The notes: generated from the letters alone by a model not told the origin. Counted from the stretch's first letter, positions 41,907 through 53,009 are shown. The stretch: 59,461 nt of DNA from Mesobacillus zeae (GCF_003570705.1 NZ_QWVT01000044.1:1-59461), one strand, 5' to 3'. A program made the numbers and translations.

Positions 41907-42848
41907 TTAGCTCTTAGACTCTTCCTTGTATTTTTTCAGTTCCAGCTCTGAGCAATAAACAAAATGTCCTGGTCTCACTTCCTTCATGCTCACTTCTTCA
42001 TTCTCGCTATACTTATGGGAGGATGGATCATAGGCAAACCTACGGCGTGTACGCTCAGTTTCAGGATCCGGGACTGGTATCGCTGACAACAGGGACTTTG
42101 TATAAGGATGAAGCGGATTGCTGTATAACTCTTCAGCTGGTGCAAGTTCTACGAGCCTTCCGAAATACATAACCCCTATGCGATCACTTATATATTTCAC
42201 CATCGAAAGGTCATGGGCAATAAACAAGTACGTTAACCCTTTTTCTTTTTGGAGTTTCCTCATCAGGTTGACAACTTGTGCCTGAATGGATACATCTAAA
42301 GCCGAAATAGGCTCATCAGCTATGATAAATTCTGGTTGGACAGCAAGCGCCCTGGCAATGCCGATTCTCTGTCTTTGTCCACCGGAGAATTCATGCGGAT
42401 ACCTGTTTGCATGCTCTCTATTCAGCCCTACTGTTTCCAGCAGTTCATAAACTTGATCCATCCGTTCCTTATTGCTTTTCGCAAGGTTATGGATGTCGAT
42501 TCCCTCTGCTATAATATCCGAGACTTTCATCCTAGGGTTTAGCGATGCATAAGGATCCTGGAAAATCATTTGTATGCTTCGGTTAAACTTTTTCAGATCT
42601 TTCCTGGACTTTTTCCCATGGACATTTTCTCCCTTGAAAAACACTTGGCCGTCTGTCGCTTCATACAGCCTGATGATTGTCCTGCCAGTTGTCGACTTTC
42701 CGCATCCTGACTCACCGACAAGTCCAAGCGTCTCTCCTTTATAGATGTCAAAAGATATTCCATCTATCGCTTTTACTTCATTCGGTTTCCCGATATTAAA
42801 ATATTGTTTTAAATTTCTAATCTCGAGCAATTTCTCTTGATTCTGCAT
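41907..42848 (-). CDS. oppF: Oligopeptide ABC transporter ATP-binding protein OppF
   Basis: This 313-residue ATPase has Walker A GLVGESGCGKSTTGRTI, signature FSGGQRQRIGIARALAV and Walker B EFIIADEPISALDVSIQ. The C-terminal oligo_HPY region (NPLHPYTKSLLSAIP ... GHFVYCSEL) carries a conserved Cys. It pairs with OppD to energise peptide uptake and is the last gene of oppABCDF. Confidence 0.96.
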   Translation of the reverse strand: MQNQEKLLEIRNLKQYFNIGKPNEVKAIDGISFDIYKGETLGLVGESGCGKSTTGRTIIRLYEATDGQVFFKGENVHGKKSRKDLKKFNRSIQMIFQDPYASLNPRMKVSDIIAEGIDIHNLAKSNKERMDQVYELLETVGLNREHANRYPHEFSGGQRQRIGIARALAVQPEFIIADEPISALDVSIQAQVVNLMRKLQKEKGLTYLFIAHDLSMVKYISDRIGVMYFGRLVELAPAEELYSNPLHPYTKSLLSAIPVPDPETERTRRRFAYDPSSHKYSENEEVSMKEVRPGHFVYCSELELKKYKEESKS

Positions 42849-42870
42849 TTGGCTGCTCCTCCCTGCTCCT

Positions 42871-43905
42871 TTATTTCATCTCAGAAAACTTGCGCATTCT
42901 CTTTACCACTGCTGCAGGCGGCTCGACCTTTGGAGCATCGGGATGCAGAAGCCATGTAGCTGCGTAGTGTGTATCGGAAATTTTGAACATAGGAGGCTGT
43001 TCCTCCAGATCAATTTGCATCGCATATTCATTCCGCGGCGCAAAAGCATCACCTTTAGGCGGATGAAGCAGATTGGGAGGCGTTCCTGGGATTGCATAAA
43101 GTTCCTCTTCCTTTGCATCAAGGCTTGGCATCGAACTGATCAAGCCCCATGTATACGGATGCTGCGGATTATAGAATACTTCATCAACGGTACCAATTTC
43201 TACAATCTTTCCACCGTACATAACAGCAACACGATCGGCAACATTGGCCACGACACCGAGGTCATGGGTGATGAAAATAATGGAAGTATCAATCTTGTTT
43301 TGCAAATCCTTCATCAACTCAAGAATTTGGGCCTGAATCGTAACATCAAGGGCCGTTGTCGGTTCATCAGCAATTAATACCTTCGGATTACAGGCGAGTG
43401 CAATCGCAATGACAACCCTTTGTCTCATCCCCCCAGAAAATTGGTGGGGATACTGCTTAATCCTCTGCTCAGGCTTTGGTATTCCAACTAGGCGAAGCAA
43501 CTGGAGCGCTCTTTCCGTTGCTGCCGCTTTGCTCATATCCTGGTGCCTGATCAATGGTTCCATGATTTGCTTCCCGATTGTCATTGTCGGATTCAGGGAT
43601 GTCATCGGATCTTGAAAAATCATTGAAATATCCTTACCACGGATTTTTTGCATTTGGCGGTCTGTAAGCTTTGTTAGATCTTTGCCGTCAAATAGAATTT
43701 GACCAGCTTTGATTTCCGAGTTACCCGGAGGAAGAAGTCTCATAATAGCTTTAGTTGTGACCGATTTCCCTGAACCGGATTCCCCAACAATCGCCAAAGT
43801 CTCTCCCTTTTTCAGCTCAAAGTTAACGCCTCTGATAGCTTGCACCTCTCCTGCAAACGTATGGAACGAAATATTTAAATCTTTCACTTCTAGAATATTA
43901 GTCAT
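42871..43905 (-). CDS. oppD: Oligopeptide ABC transporter ATP-binding protein OppD
   Basis: The protein has 344 residues with Walker A AIVGESGSGKSVTTKAIM, signature FSGGMRQRVVIAIALAC and Walker B VLIADEPTTALDVTIQ. The C-terminal oligo_HPY domain lies after NPQHPYTWGLISSMPSL. ATG 43905 is preferred over GTG 43914, which lies in the RBS. It is 22 bases before oppF. Confidence 0.96.
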   Translation of the reverse strand: MTNILEVKDLNISFHTFAGEVQAIRGVNFELKKGETLAIVGESGSGKSVTTKAIMRLLPPGNSEIKAGQILFDGKDLTKLTDRQMQKIRGKDISMIFQDPMTSLNPTMTIGKQIMEPLIRHQDMSKAAATERALQLLRLVGIPKPEQRIKQYPHQFSGGMRQRVVIAIALACNPKVLIADEPTTALDVTIQAQILELMKDLQNKIDTSIIFITHDLGVVANVADRVAVMYGGKIVEIGTVDEVFYNPQHPYTWGLISSMPSLDAKEEELYAIPGTPPNLLHPPKGDAFAPRNEYAMQIDLEEQPPMFKISDTHYAATWLLHPDAPKVEPPAAVVKRMRKFSEMK

Positions 43906-43922
43906 TTTCTCCACCTGCCTTA

Positions 43923-44951
43923 TTAATCACGCATTTTTGGATCCAGAGCATCTCTAAAACCGTCTGCCAGCATATTAAAGGTTACCATTAAAATACTAAT
44001 GACCGTTGCCGGTACAATCATTTCATGCGGATGCAGACGCAGCACTTTAAATCCTTCATTAACAAGCGTTCCAAGTGACGCCTTCGGATCCTGGAGTCCT
44101 AGACCGATAAAACTCAGGAAAGCTTCGAAGAAAATAGCGTTTGGAATAGAGAACATTGTGTTGATGATAATGACGCCTGCAAGGTTAGGCAATATATGCT
44201 TATATATGATTGATTTATGTGAATTCCCCAACGTCCTTGATGCAAGAACGAATTCTTGTTCTTTTACCTTGAGCACTTGAGCACGGACAACCCGCGCCAT
44301 ACCGACCCAGCCAGTGACAGACAACGCGACTGCAATGGAGATTATTCCTGGTTCCAGCACGAGGATCATCAAAATGACAATGACCAGTGTTGGTATCCCA
44401 ATCAGGACTTCAGTAATCCTCTGCATGATATTATCTAGCCTGCCGCCATAGTAACCTGATACCGCCCCATAGGAAACCCCGACAACCAAGTCAATGATAG
44501 CAGCCAGAAAAGCTATATAGAGGGAGATTTGCGTCCCTTTCCACACACGTGTGAAAATATCCCGGCCAAGTGTATCGGTTCCAAACCAGTAGTACTCGTC
44601 GATTCCTCTTTTCTCATACACGTTCACTTCTTTGCCAGCCCTGTTCACTTCTGTTCCGTCAAACGGTAGCCAGCTTATCTTCTCTAATCCCTGAATCCTT
44701 GGCGGAAGATGGTTATGCGATACGTTTTGTGTGTCAAACTGCTTGCCGCTAAAAAGAGGGCCAACAAAAGCAAGAAAGATTACGATAAACATAATGATGA
44801 TACTTGCAATGGCTGCTCTATTCTTTCTTACACGGAGCCAGGCGTCCTGCCAAAAATTCAGGCTGGGCTTGTTGATTTCTTCACTCTTGGATGAATCAAT
44901 AATGGCTGGCTGGAAGCGTTGCTTTTGGTTATTTGTTTCTGTTTGTGCCAT
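43923..44951 (-). CDS. oppC: Oligopeptide ABC transporter permease OppC
   Basis: This 342-residue permease has an N-terminal cytoplasmic segment (about 1-45), a first helix at about 46-66, a large extracytoplasmic loop, and a BPD_transp_1 core with five more helices. GTDTLGRDIFTRVWKGTQIS and the EAA-like loop ASRTLGNSHKSIIYKHILPN are visible. Its start overlaps the oppB stop (TAATG). Confidence 0.95.
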   Translation of the reverse strand: MAQTETNNQKQRFQPAIIDSSKSEEINKPSLNFWQDAWLRVRKNRAAIASIIIMFIVIFLAFVGPLFSGKQFDTQNVSHNHLPPRIQGLEKISWLPFDGTEVNRAGKEVNVYEKRGIDEYYWFGTDTLGRDIFTRVWKGTQISLYIAFLAAIIDLVVGVSYGAVSGYYGGRLDNIMQRITEVLIGIPTLVIVILMILVLEPGIISIAVALSVTGWVGMARVVRAQVLKVKEQEFVLASRTLGNSHKSIIYKHILPNLAGVIIINTMFSIPNAIFFEAFLSFIGLGLQDPKASLGTLVNEGFKVLRLHPHEMIVPATVISILMVTFNMLADGFRDALDPKMRD

Positions 44952-45880
44952 TATTTGCTACCCCCTGACAACCTGATCCGCGGATCAATAATACCGTACA
45001 AAATATCAACTACCAGAATAACAATGACGAACAGGAATGCAAACAACATGGTGGTCCCCATTATTACTGGATAGTCATTGACGCTTACAGCTTTTACGAA
45101 TTGTTCTCCGAGTCCAGGAATCGCAAAAATTTGTTCAATAACCAGCGAACCTGTCATCATTGATACCGCAAGCGGTCCAAGAACGGTCACCAAAGGAATA
45201 AGAGCATTCCTTAGTGCATGCTTGAATGCAATTTCAAAGAAACTCGCTCCTTTTGCTTTTGCGAGAGTTATATAGTCAGTGCCGAGAACATCGATCATTT
45301 CCGTCCTCATAAAACGGGCAGAAATGGCAATTGGGAACATGGAAAGCGCAATGGTCGGCATAATTGTATACTCAAAGCCTTTCCAGAACAATACAGGTAG
45401 CCATCCAAGTTTAACACCCACATAATATTGGAGGAGTCCTGCAAAAACAAAGTTTGGAATAGACTTTCCGAGTACTGCCAAAAATGTCGCACCATAATCG
45501 ACCCAGGTATTTTGCCTTAATGCTGCAAATACACCGAGTACAAGACCCACCAAAGTCCCGAAGAACACTGCCTGAAATCCGAGCTGGGCTGAAGGTCCAA
45601 GGCGCTTGAACATTAACTCACTGACTGGCGTATTGTTGAACTGGAAAGAAATCCCTAGGTCTCCTTTTGCCATTTTTCCTATATATGTTACATATTGGAC
45701 TGGCACTGGCTTATCAAGGTCATATTTAGCTTTCATGATTTGCATTTGAGCTGGAGAAAGTTTGTTGGCACTCGCGAATGGCGTCCCTGGGATGATTTTC
45801 ATCAGGAAGAAAGTCAGGGAAGCGATTAGAAAAAGAGTGATAAACATATATAGAAACCTTTTTGCCAGGTATTTTCCCAT
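44951..45880 (-). CDS. oppB: Oligopeptide ABC transporter permease OppB
   Basis: This 309-residue permease shows RFLYMFITLFLIASLTFFLM (first helix), LDKPVPVQYVTYIGKMAKGD, and the EAA-like loop YITLAKAKGASFFEIAFKHA, then LRNALIPLV. AGGAGGTG precedes the ATG. It lies 136 bases after oppA, behind a hairpin that probably reduces read-through. Confidence 0.95.
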   Translation of the reverse strand: MGKYLAKRFLYMFITLFLIASLTFFLMKIIPGTPFASANKLSPAQMQIMKAKYDLDKPVPVQYVTYIGKMAKGDLGISFQFNNTPVSELMFKRLGPSAQLGFQAVFFGTLVGLVLGVFAALRQNTWVDYGATFLAVLGKSIPNFVFAGLLQYYVGVKLGWLPVLFWKGFEYTIMPTIALSMFPIAISARFMRTEMIDVLGTDYITLAKAKGASFFEIAFKHALRNALIPLVTVLGPLAVSMMTGSLVIEQIFAIPGLGEQFVKAVSVNDYPVIMGTTMLFAFLFVIVILVVDILYGIIDPRIRLSGGSK

Positions 45881-45943
45881 ATGTGCACCTCCTATATTAT
45901 TTCAAAATTTCCTTTATTCCGACATTTAGCTTACAGGGAAAAA

Positions 45944-45970
45944 GAGAGTATATTTTCACAATATACTCTC
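45944..45970 (-). terminator. Attenuator hairpin between oppA and oppB
   Basis: GAGAGTATATT pairs perfectly with AATATACTCTC around TTCAC. On the minus strand it is followed by TTTTTCC. A partial terminator here would give more binding protein than permease, which is common in opp operons. Confidence 0.75.
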
Positions 45971-46016
45971 TTCCGACTAATAGTAATTTATTTACTCTGC
46001 GAGAAGAATTTGCTTA

Positions 46017-47696
46017 CTATTCGCCTTTTACTTCTACCCACTTGAATCCGTAGTCTGGGCCATAGTTGTAGATCGCAAGGCCTTTAACATTAGGGTTTAG
46101 AAGGATGTTAGCTGCACGCTGGTAAACTGGAGCAACGCCTGCATCTTCCAGCATGATTTTTTCAGCTTCTTGCTGTGCTTCCCAGTTTTCTTTTGGCTTA
46201 GTAGCATATTCAGTTTGAGCTTTCTTAACCAGTTCATCATACTTAGGGTTGGAGTAATCCATTCTGTTGCTTCCTCCGCCAGTCAACCACAGGTCAGTGA
46301 AGGAAATTGCGTCACCATAGTCTGGTCCCCATCCAGCAAACTGGAGATCATAGTCTTGTGAGTTGTCGCGCTCAAGGCGGACAGAGAACGGAACGCTTTC
46401 AAGCTTGACAGTCAATCCTGGAAGGTTCTTTTCCAATTGGTTTTTCATGTAAGAGTCAGTCTTCTTGGCAGCTTCAGTATCTCCGCCAAGGTAACGGATT
46501 TCAAGTTTGTCTACGCCAAGTTCTTTCAAGCCTTTTTCCCATGCTTCTTTAGCAGCTTTTACATCATATTTAATCAAATCGCCATTCTTTTCGCGGAAAT
46601 CTTTGCCATCGAACTCAACAAAGTCTTTTGGTACAAAGTAGTTCGCTGGAATGGATCCGTTGTTCAAAATGCTTGAAGCAAGGTCTTTCTTATTGAATCC
46701 TTGAGCAATCGCTTTACGGATATTTACGTTCTTAAGCGCTTTGTTCTGCTGGTTCATTTTCAGCCAGAACACAGTTGGCTCAAGCCAGCTGACCATACGG
46801 TCGTCACCTTCGTACTCTGGAACGATGTCAGAGGATAGAAGGCCAGTCATATCAGTTTCGCCTGCTTCAAAAGCATTGACAGCAGAGTTGGAATCTTTAA
46901 CAACGTTTACAGAAATCTTTTCTAGCTTAACGTTTTTGGCATCCCAATAGTCTTCATTCTTTTCAAGAACCCAGTCGGTAGCAGCTGTGCCTTCCCACTT
47001 AGTCAATTTGAACGGTCCGTTGTACAGAAGGTTTCCGGCATTGCTTGCATAAGCTTTGCCTTTTTCTTCAACAAACTTTTTGTTTTGCGGGTAGAAAGTA
47101 GGGAAAGCGAATAAATCTTCCCAATATACAAATGGCTGTTCGAGAGTTACTTCAAGAGTCTTCTCATCTAGAGCCTTAATTCCAAGTGTGTTAAGATCGT
47201 ACTCTTTATTTGCTGCACCAGCTTCAGTGATTTCATTAGCACCTTTGATCTTTCCATTCATCATGTAAGGGCCATAAGGAGAAGCCGTATTAGGGTCAAT
47301 TGCACGCTGCCATGCAAAAACGAAGTCTTCTGCAGTGACAGGGTCTCCATTGGACCATTTTGCTTCACGCAGTTTGAAAGTGAAGACTTTCTTGTCTTCA
47401 GAGATTTTTGGCTTTCCATCAGCCAATGCCGGAGCTGGCTTGTGATCCTTGTTCAGGCGGTACAGGCCTTCACCTACGTTAGCGATGTAAGTAAAGCTTG
47501 TTGAACCTTCTGCAAGGCTTGTATCCATTGTAGGAATTTCCGAGGTATCAAGCATTTTGATTTCCTGTTTGACATTGCTTGCTGATTCACCTTTTTCCTT
47601 ATCTCCCGATGTATCCTTGCTGCCACTGCACGCTGACAGGAACAAAGAGAATACTAGGGTAAGGACTAAAAGCAGCGAAAATTTTGACTTCTTCAA
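46017..47696 (-). CDS. oppA: Oligopeptide-binding lipoprotein OppA
   Basis: This 559-residue SBP_bac_5 protein has a lipoprotein signal (LFLSACSG, Cys at about 23). DLNTLGIKALDEKTLEVTLE and VYWEDLFAFPTFYPQNKKFV are typical, as are RKAIAQGFNKKDLASSILNN and DGDYGDAISF-like segments (WGPDYGDAISFTDLWLTGG). It captures extracellular peptides for OppBCDF. The TTG start at 47696 has GGGGGA upstream. Confidence 0.96.
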   Translation of the reverse strand: MKKSKFSLLLVLTLVFSLFLSACSGSKDTSGDKEKGESASNVKQEIKMLDTSEIPTMDTSLAEGSTSFTYIANVGEGLYRLNKDHKPAPALADGKPKISEDKKVFTFKLREAKWSNGDPVTAEDFVFAWQRAIDPNTASPYGPYMMNGKIKGANEITEAGAANKEYDLNTLGIKALDEKTLEVTLEQPFVYWEDLFAFPTFYPQNKKFVEEKGKAYASNAGNLLYNGPFKLTKWEGTAATDWVLEKNEDYWDAKNVKLEKISVNVVKDSNSAVNAFEAGETDMTGLLSSDIVPEYEGDDRMVSWLEPTVFWLKMNQQNKALKNVNIRKAIAQGFNKKDLASSILNNGSIPANYFVPKDFVEFDGKDFREKNGDLIKYDVKAAKEAWEKGLKELGVDKLEIRYLGGDTEAAKKTDSYMKNQLEKNLPGLTVKLESVPFSVRLERDNSQDYDLQFAGWGPDYGDAISFTDLWLTGGGSNRMDYSNPKYDELVKKAQTEYATKPKENWEAQQEAEKIMLEDAGVAPVYQRAANILLNPNVKGLAIYNYGPDYGFKWVEVKGE

Positions 47697-47960
47697 GTGT
47701 AATCCCCCTTTTATTTATTTTTCTGAAAACTTTTTACATTCCCTATTATACATTTAGTCAAAAAAATGTTCAATATTTTTTCTACAAAAATTTACACACT
47801 TGAAATATTCGAAATAAATTAACGGCGAAAAATATGCTATAATAGTGACTTATAAGCATCAATAAGGTTTTCATTCGTCTAAAAAATATTGTAATATTTA
47901 AGTGCATTACCGAATTAAAGCTTTAAACAAAATAATAATTTAAAGGTGAAATTCTTCGCA

Positions 47961-48311
47961 ATGAGAAAAATCATTTATTTAATTGGTGCCTCACAAATCC
48001 TGACATTCCTGTTTTCTATCGTTTTCCAGCGAGAAATCAGCCTGCTGCACTATATCAATTACTCTTTTTATATCGCAAGCAGCTTGCTGTTCGTTTCCCT
48101 GATCGTCTACACAGTAAATACCGGCTTTTTCGATAATGTTTCGAAATCATTCAGGCAGATTTTCGCTTCACGGGAAAAACTTGATACTGGACCTAAGGAA
48201 GAAATGATGCCATTATCCGAGATCATATCTTTTAATTATTTCCCTCTAGCCTGGGCTGGACTCGGAAATATGCTGCTTATGCTAGTGGCATTAGCTGCCT
48301 ATTATATGTAA
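47961..48311 (+). CDS. DUF3899 membrane protein
   Basis: The protein has 116 residues with three hydrophobic segments (about 3-22, 30-55 and 95-115). The central ILASREK-like part (SFRQIFASREKLDTGPKEEM) and SFNYFPLAWAGLGNMLLML fit the DUF3899 family. ATG 47961 is likely; GTG 47946 overlaps AAAGGTGA. The function is unknown. It lies between the opp operon and the trpS leader. Confidence 0.75.
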   Translation: MRKIIYLIGASQILTFLFSIVFQREISLLHYINYSFYIASSLLFVSLIVYTVNTGFFDNVSKSFRQIFASREKLDTGPKEEMMPLSEIISFNYFPLAWAGLGNMLLMLVALAAYYM

Positions 48312-48387
48312 GTTCATGGGGCATCTCTTGATTTACTCTATACCAAACATTATAATTTCTCTAAACACGAAAAATTGTAAACCTATT

Positions 48388-49662
<1,275 letters not shown>

Positions 49663-49709
49663 TGCACGGCTGTTCAGGGGACGCTTAGAACTCAAAATGG
49701 TCTTCCTGG

Positions 49710-49769
49710 AAAAACATAAAAAGATCCAGCCCTCTCCTGGTGAGTCCGGCTGGATCTTTTTATGTTTTT
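49710..49769. terminator. Bidirectional terminator between trpS and yjbA
   Basis: A very long perfect stem of 22 bases per arm (49710-49731 with 49748-49769), with A- and T-runs on its outer ends, serves both converging genes. Confidence 0.9.
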
Positions 49770-49814
49770 CCAGAGTTTTTTCTTATGATGAGCAAGCGTA
49801 TAAGTTTCTTTCAC

Positions 49815-50561
49815 TTAATTAACTTTCGGGCCATGCTCCATTTCCCAAAGCTTTTCGAAAAATGGCTGCCCTTTTATGATATTCTCACAGAATGCTTCAT
49901 GTTTCTTTGACCAACTGTACCTCGTTTCGTTGAACAATTGCTCCCAAGCCTGCTCGAATGACTGCTGCTGGATATCTTCATATTTCTCAGGACACCATTC
50001 GGTAAGCCAATATCTTACCTCTGCCGTGTTACCCGATGACTGCAGCTGGTCTAGGGCCATAAAAAGAAGCTGCTTCAGCTGCCTTTCTTTCCGTGTAAGC
50101 CCTTGCATTAATTCTGGGGCTGGAGAAAGGATATGGAAATTTTTCAGTGCTGATTGGTCATTAAAATTATAAGTTTTTGTTTCCTGGCTTTCAATCATTT
50201 CATAGACAAGCTGCTCCTGCCTTGGAATCAGCCGGCTTTTCCTGATGGGAATATTGTATCCAATGGTATCTACAGCCAGGATTCCAACTCCATCCGAAAC
50301 AACGAAACAATGATCAAGTTGTTTCCGTTCATGGTTTTTTCTTAGAAATGCCTTACGGTAAATATCATCGAGGAGTTGCTGCGGCAATTCAGATAAATCG
50401 TTTTCAATATAGCGGAACAGGACAGAATCGATTTTCAGCAACGGTACCTGATCCAGGAGCTCTACGCCGTCATCTTTTCGCCACTCATGGAAATGGCAAA
50501 TATTGTAGCCATTTTCCTCTCCTTCAAACCAATTCACCCAAACATCATGAAGATACAACAT
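49815..50561 (-). CDS. yjbA: UPF0736 family protein YjbA
   Basis: The protein has 248 residues, starting [20 protein letters not shown], with [20 protein letters not shown] and [20 protein letters not shown]. It matches YjbA (UPF0736) and keeps its place beside trpS. The function is unknown and there are no membrane segments. Confidence 0.92.
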   Translation of the reverse strand: MLYLHDVWVNWFEGEENGYNICHFHEWRKDDGVELLDQVPLLKIDSVLFRYIENDLSELPQQLLDDIYRKAFLRKNHERKQLDHCFVVSDGVGILAVDTIGYNIPIRKSRLIPRQEQLVYEMIESQETKTYNFNDQSALKNFHILSPAPELMQGLTRKERQLKQLLFMALDQLQSSGNTAEVRYWLTEWCPEKYEDIQQQSFEQAWEQLFNETRYSWSKKHEAFCENIIKGQPFFEKLWEMEHGPKVN

Positions 50562-50639
50562 ATATAACCCCTCGCTTCAGCATACTGTTTGGTAACAGTA
50601 TGGTCAGCTGCAAGTAAAATTATTCCTTATATGATATGT

Positions 50640-50861
50640 TTAGGAAAAGTGATTTTCATCCCGGTTCCCTGTAATATATATCCCTAGCCAAATGGACAAG
50701 ATCCCCGCCGGAAGGAGATAACACTCAATTCTGCCGGAGATAAAAAGAAGATATTCTGCTACGCCATTTCCTGCCGGCAGCATATTTAAATAGGCAATGA
50801 CACTGATTCCACCGATAACTGCAAAGCCAAATCCAGTGAGAAGGAAAAACAACCTAACCAC
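50640..50861 (-). CDS. Two-helix membrane protein, unknown
   Basis: From GTG 50861 (AAAGGCAG upstream) the protein has 73 residues with two transmembrane helices (RLFFLLTGFGFAVIGGISVI and YLLPAGILSIWLGIYITG) joined by a short loop, YLNMLPAGNGVAEYLLFISG. The open frame extends 25 codons further up with a basic, unlikely stretch. The function is unknown; similar two-helix proteins occur in Bacillaceae. Confidence 0.6.
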   Translation of the reverse strand: MVRLFFLLTGFGFAVIGGISVIAYLNMLPAGNGVAEYLLFISGRIECYLLPAGILSIWLGIYITGNRDENHFS

Positions 50862-51010
50862 TGCCGATCTGCCTTTCTTTCCAATTGCCTTGTAACTGCC
50901 GCATCGCTCTCCACCCCGGCCTGTCCTTTTTACCATATATATGAAGAAACTTGTGAGGTATGTATTAAATATAAGTTAATATCCTAGTCAGTGAGCCGTC
51001 ATATCCGGGG

Positions 51011-51038
51011 AGAGAGAATCCCAATCAGGATTCTCTCT
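51011..51038. terminator. Terminator after yjaZ
   Basis: AGAGAGAATCC pairs perfectly with GGATTCTCTCT around six bases, 27 bases beyond the yjaZ stop. Confidence 0.75.
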
Positions 51039-51064
51039 TTCCATTCGCGAATATGCGGGAGCAT

Positions 51065-51820
51065 TTAAGGAACAAACTCTCTGAAGGTGACTGCTGGCAA
51101 GTCAATTGAATCTTTTATTGTCAGTTTTTTTTTCTGTTTATATTTTCTGATTAAATCATAGCCAGCTGCGTACCCTAGCAGCGTTGGATATCTCCCTATC
51201 CCAAACAGGATTTTGTCATGAAGCGGCTCATGTTTTTTTACTTCGAGATTTTTAGAAATAGATTGTTTCCAATAAGGCAAAAGCTGTTCCTCACTATAAC
51301 GGTCACACCACTGAGCGCCATTCTCTCTTCCAATTTCCAATTCCACGATATGCTCAGCTAGCCCTTCGAGGACAATGGAATCCAGAAGGGTATTATCCCG
51401 AATACTTTTCTTTTGGGCCTGCAGCCTGCATACATGATGATATTCATGGATAAATAGGGCTTCCAGCTGCTTTTCATCCTCAATTGGAGTTAAAAATAGG
51501 AATAGACTGTCGCGAAAAGACACACCAGACTTCCCTCTTCCCTCATTCATCAATCTTTCATTGGAGAGATCCATAGGAAAGATATTTACCGGGATGTCCG
51601 GTCCCTTCCACCGGGACTTGTATTTTTTATAAATCCGATCGGTTTTACCCCAAATGTCTTTCTCTTTTAATTCCTCAAAAGTTGCCCAGCTTCCTCTTCC
51701 TGGTCTGTACATGCCAAAACCACGCATAAACTCATACTTATTGAATCCCTTGTCTGACCTGAAGTCAGGCATCAGCTTTTCACAAAGTTCTTCTGGATTC
51801 TTAAAATGCTTATTGAGCAA
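51065..51820 (-). CDS. yjaZ: Putative Zn protease YjaZ (DUF2268), start unclear
   Basis: About 251 residues carry the zinc motif HEYHH in EALFIHEYHHVCRLQAQKKS (about 120), followed by LEGLAEHIVELEIG (a Glu ligand region). It matches YjaZ, which lies next to fabF in B. subtilis. The start is odd: the best RBS (GGGGGAG) leads to ATG GGG TAA. The coding frame continues upstream as NGVTRTDLLLNKHF without a start codon, so a G may have been lost. TTG 51820 is the first usable start but has no RBS. Confidence 0.8.
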   Translation of the reverse strand: MLNKHFKNPEELCEKLMPDFRSDKGFNKYEFMRGFGMYRPGRGSWATFEELKEKDIWGKTDRIYKKYKSRWKGPDIPVNIFPMDLSNERLMNEGRGKSGVSFRDSLFLFLTPIEDEKQLEALFIHEYHHVCRLQAQKKSIRDNTLLDSIVLEGLAEHIVELEIGRENGAQWCDRYSEEQLLPYWKQSISKNLEVKKHEPLHDKILFGIGRYPTLLGYAAGYDLIRKYKQKKKLTIKDSIDLPAVTFREFVP

Positions 51821-51951
51821 TAAATCAGTCCGCGTTACCCCATTGATTTCTCCCCCTGTGTCGTAGTTCCTTATATATTTATGTATATCCCACCAAGGAA
51901 GTTAGGATTTTTTTAATGGATAACCAATAAATATAACCATTGTTAAAAAAA

Positions 51952-51979
51952 ACTGCCCCCATAACCTAAAGGGGGCAGT
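51952..51979 (-). terminator. Terminator of the serine hydrolase gene
   Basis: ACTGCCCCC pairs with GGGGGCAGT and is followed on the minus strand by TTTTTTTT. Confidence 0.9.
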
Positions 51980-51986
51980 AGCAATA

Positions 51987-53009
51987 TCAAATAAATGACT
52001 CAATTTCACTTATTACTTCATAAGCACCACTGCCCTTGTTTGAAAGCACAACGAGCTTCAATCCCAAATCGGGATAAACTGCGGAATGGAAGCTGACTCC
52101 CGGGTCATACCCCATCACGTGATACTTGAAAATATTATTTTCCCTTTTATTGATCCACAATCCATATCCATAAAAAACGTGATCTTTGACTTGCACATGG
52201 GGGTTGAACAAAGCATTCGTATTCGCCTCACCCAATAATTCATAGTTCAGTAAACCTTCCCATAACCTGATCATCTCGGGTGCTGTAATGAAGGCTCCTC
52301 CGTCAGCACCGCCTGTTACGGGTATTGAGAATATATTTGTTCTCCAGGTTCCATCCTTTTTATTATCGATATATCCATAGGCGGTATTTTTCGGAAGGCT
52401 GTCCAATGAAAAATAACCTGAAGACTCCATCCTGCACGGCCTGAAAATTTCCGATTGAACATAGTCGGTAAATTCACGACCAGTCTGCTGTTCAATAATC
52501 AGCCCTAGTATGATAAAACCAGCATTATTGTAATGAAATTTTTCTCCGGGATTGAACATCATATCGTTGTCTTGAAACATAGGAAGAAAATCTTTTGGGC
52601 TTTTCATCAAATATGTTGGTCGCGCTTTCCAAAGGTCTTCATAATCAGCCATGATCTCTTCATTAAAGTAGTCCGGAATGCCAGAGGTGTGTGTTAAAAG
52701 ATGATGGATCGTTATCCGTTCATCAAAATTCGGAAAATTGATATCCAAACAATCTCTTAGCCTGGTTTGAAAAGAAAGAATCCCCTTCTCAACCAGCTGG
52801 CAGATTGCAATGGATGTGAACAGTTTGCATCCAGAGGCAATCCCAAATCTTGTGTTGACAACGTTCGGCAATCCTTCCGCCCTGTTGGCATAACCATTGG
52901 CCTTGCTATAAATGACCTCATTTCCTTTAGTTAACCATATGGCACCTGAGAATTCTTCCATCCTATTGATTGCTTTTTCAATATTATCTATCGCAAAATC
53001 TTTTTTCAG
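51987..53009 (-). CDS. Beta-lactamase-family serine hydrolase
   Basis: This is a penicillin-binding-protein/class C beta-lactamase fold with the SxxK motif in RFGIASGCKLFTSIAICQL, HLLTHTSGIPDYFNEEI, and the YxN motif in KFHYNNAGFIILGLI. The late GVSFHSAVYPDLGLKLVVLS closes the site. It may be an esterase or D-aminopeptidase rather than a lactamase. There is no signal peptide. Coding similarity runs 16 codons above ATG 52961 to a CTG at 53009 that has GGGGGA six bases upstream; I take CTG as the likely start (340 residues). Confidence 0.8.
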   Translation of the reverse strand: MKKDFAIDNIEKAINRMEEFSGAIWLTKGNEVIYSKANGYANRAEGLPNVVNTRFGIASGCKLFTSIAICQLVEKGILSFQTRLRDCLDINFPNFDERITIHHLLTHTSGIPDYFNEEIMADYEDLWKARPTYLMKSPKDFLPMFQDNDMMFNPGEKFHYNNAGFIILGLIIEQQTGREFTDYVQSEIFRPCRMESSGYFSLDSLPKNTAYGYIDNKKDGTWRTNIFSIPVTGGADGGAFITAPEMIRLWEGLLNYELLGEANTNALFNPHVQVKDHVFYGYGLWINKRENNIFKYHVMGYDPGVSFHSAVYPDLGLKLVVLSNKGSGAYEVISEIESFI

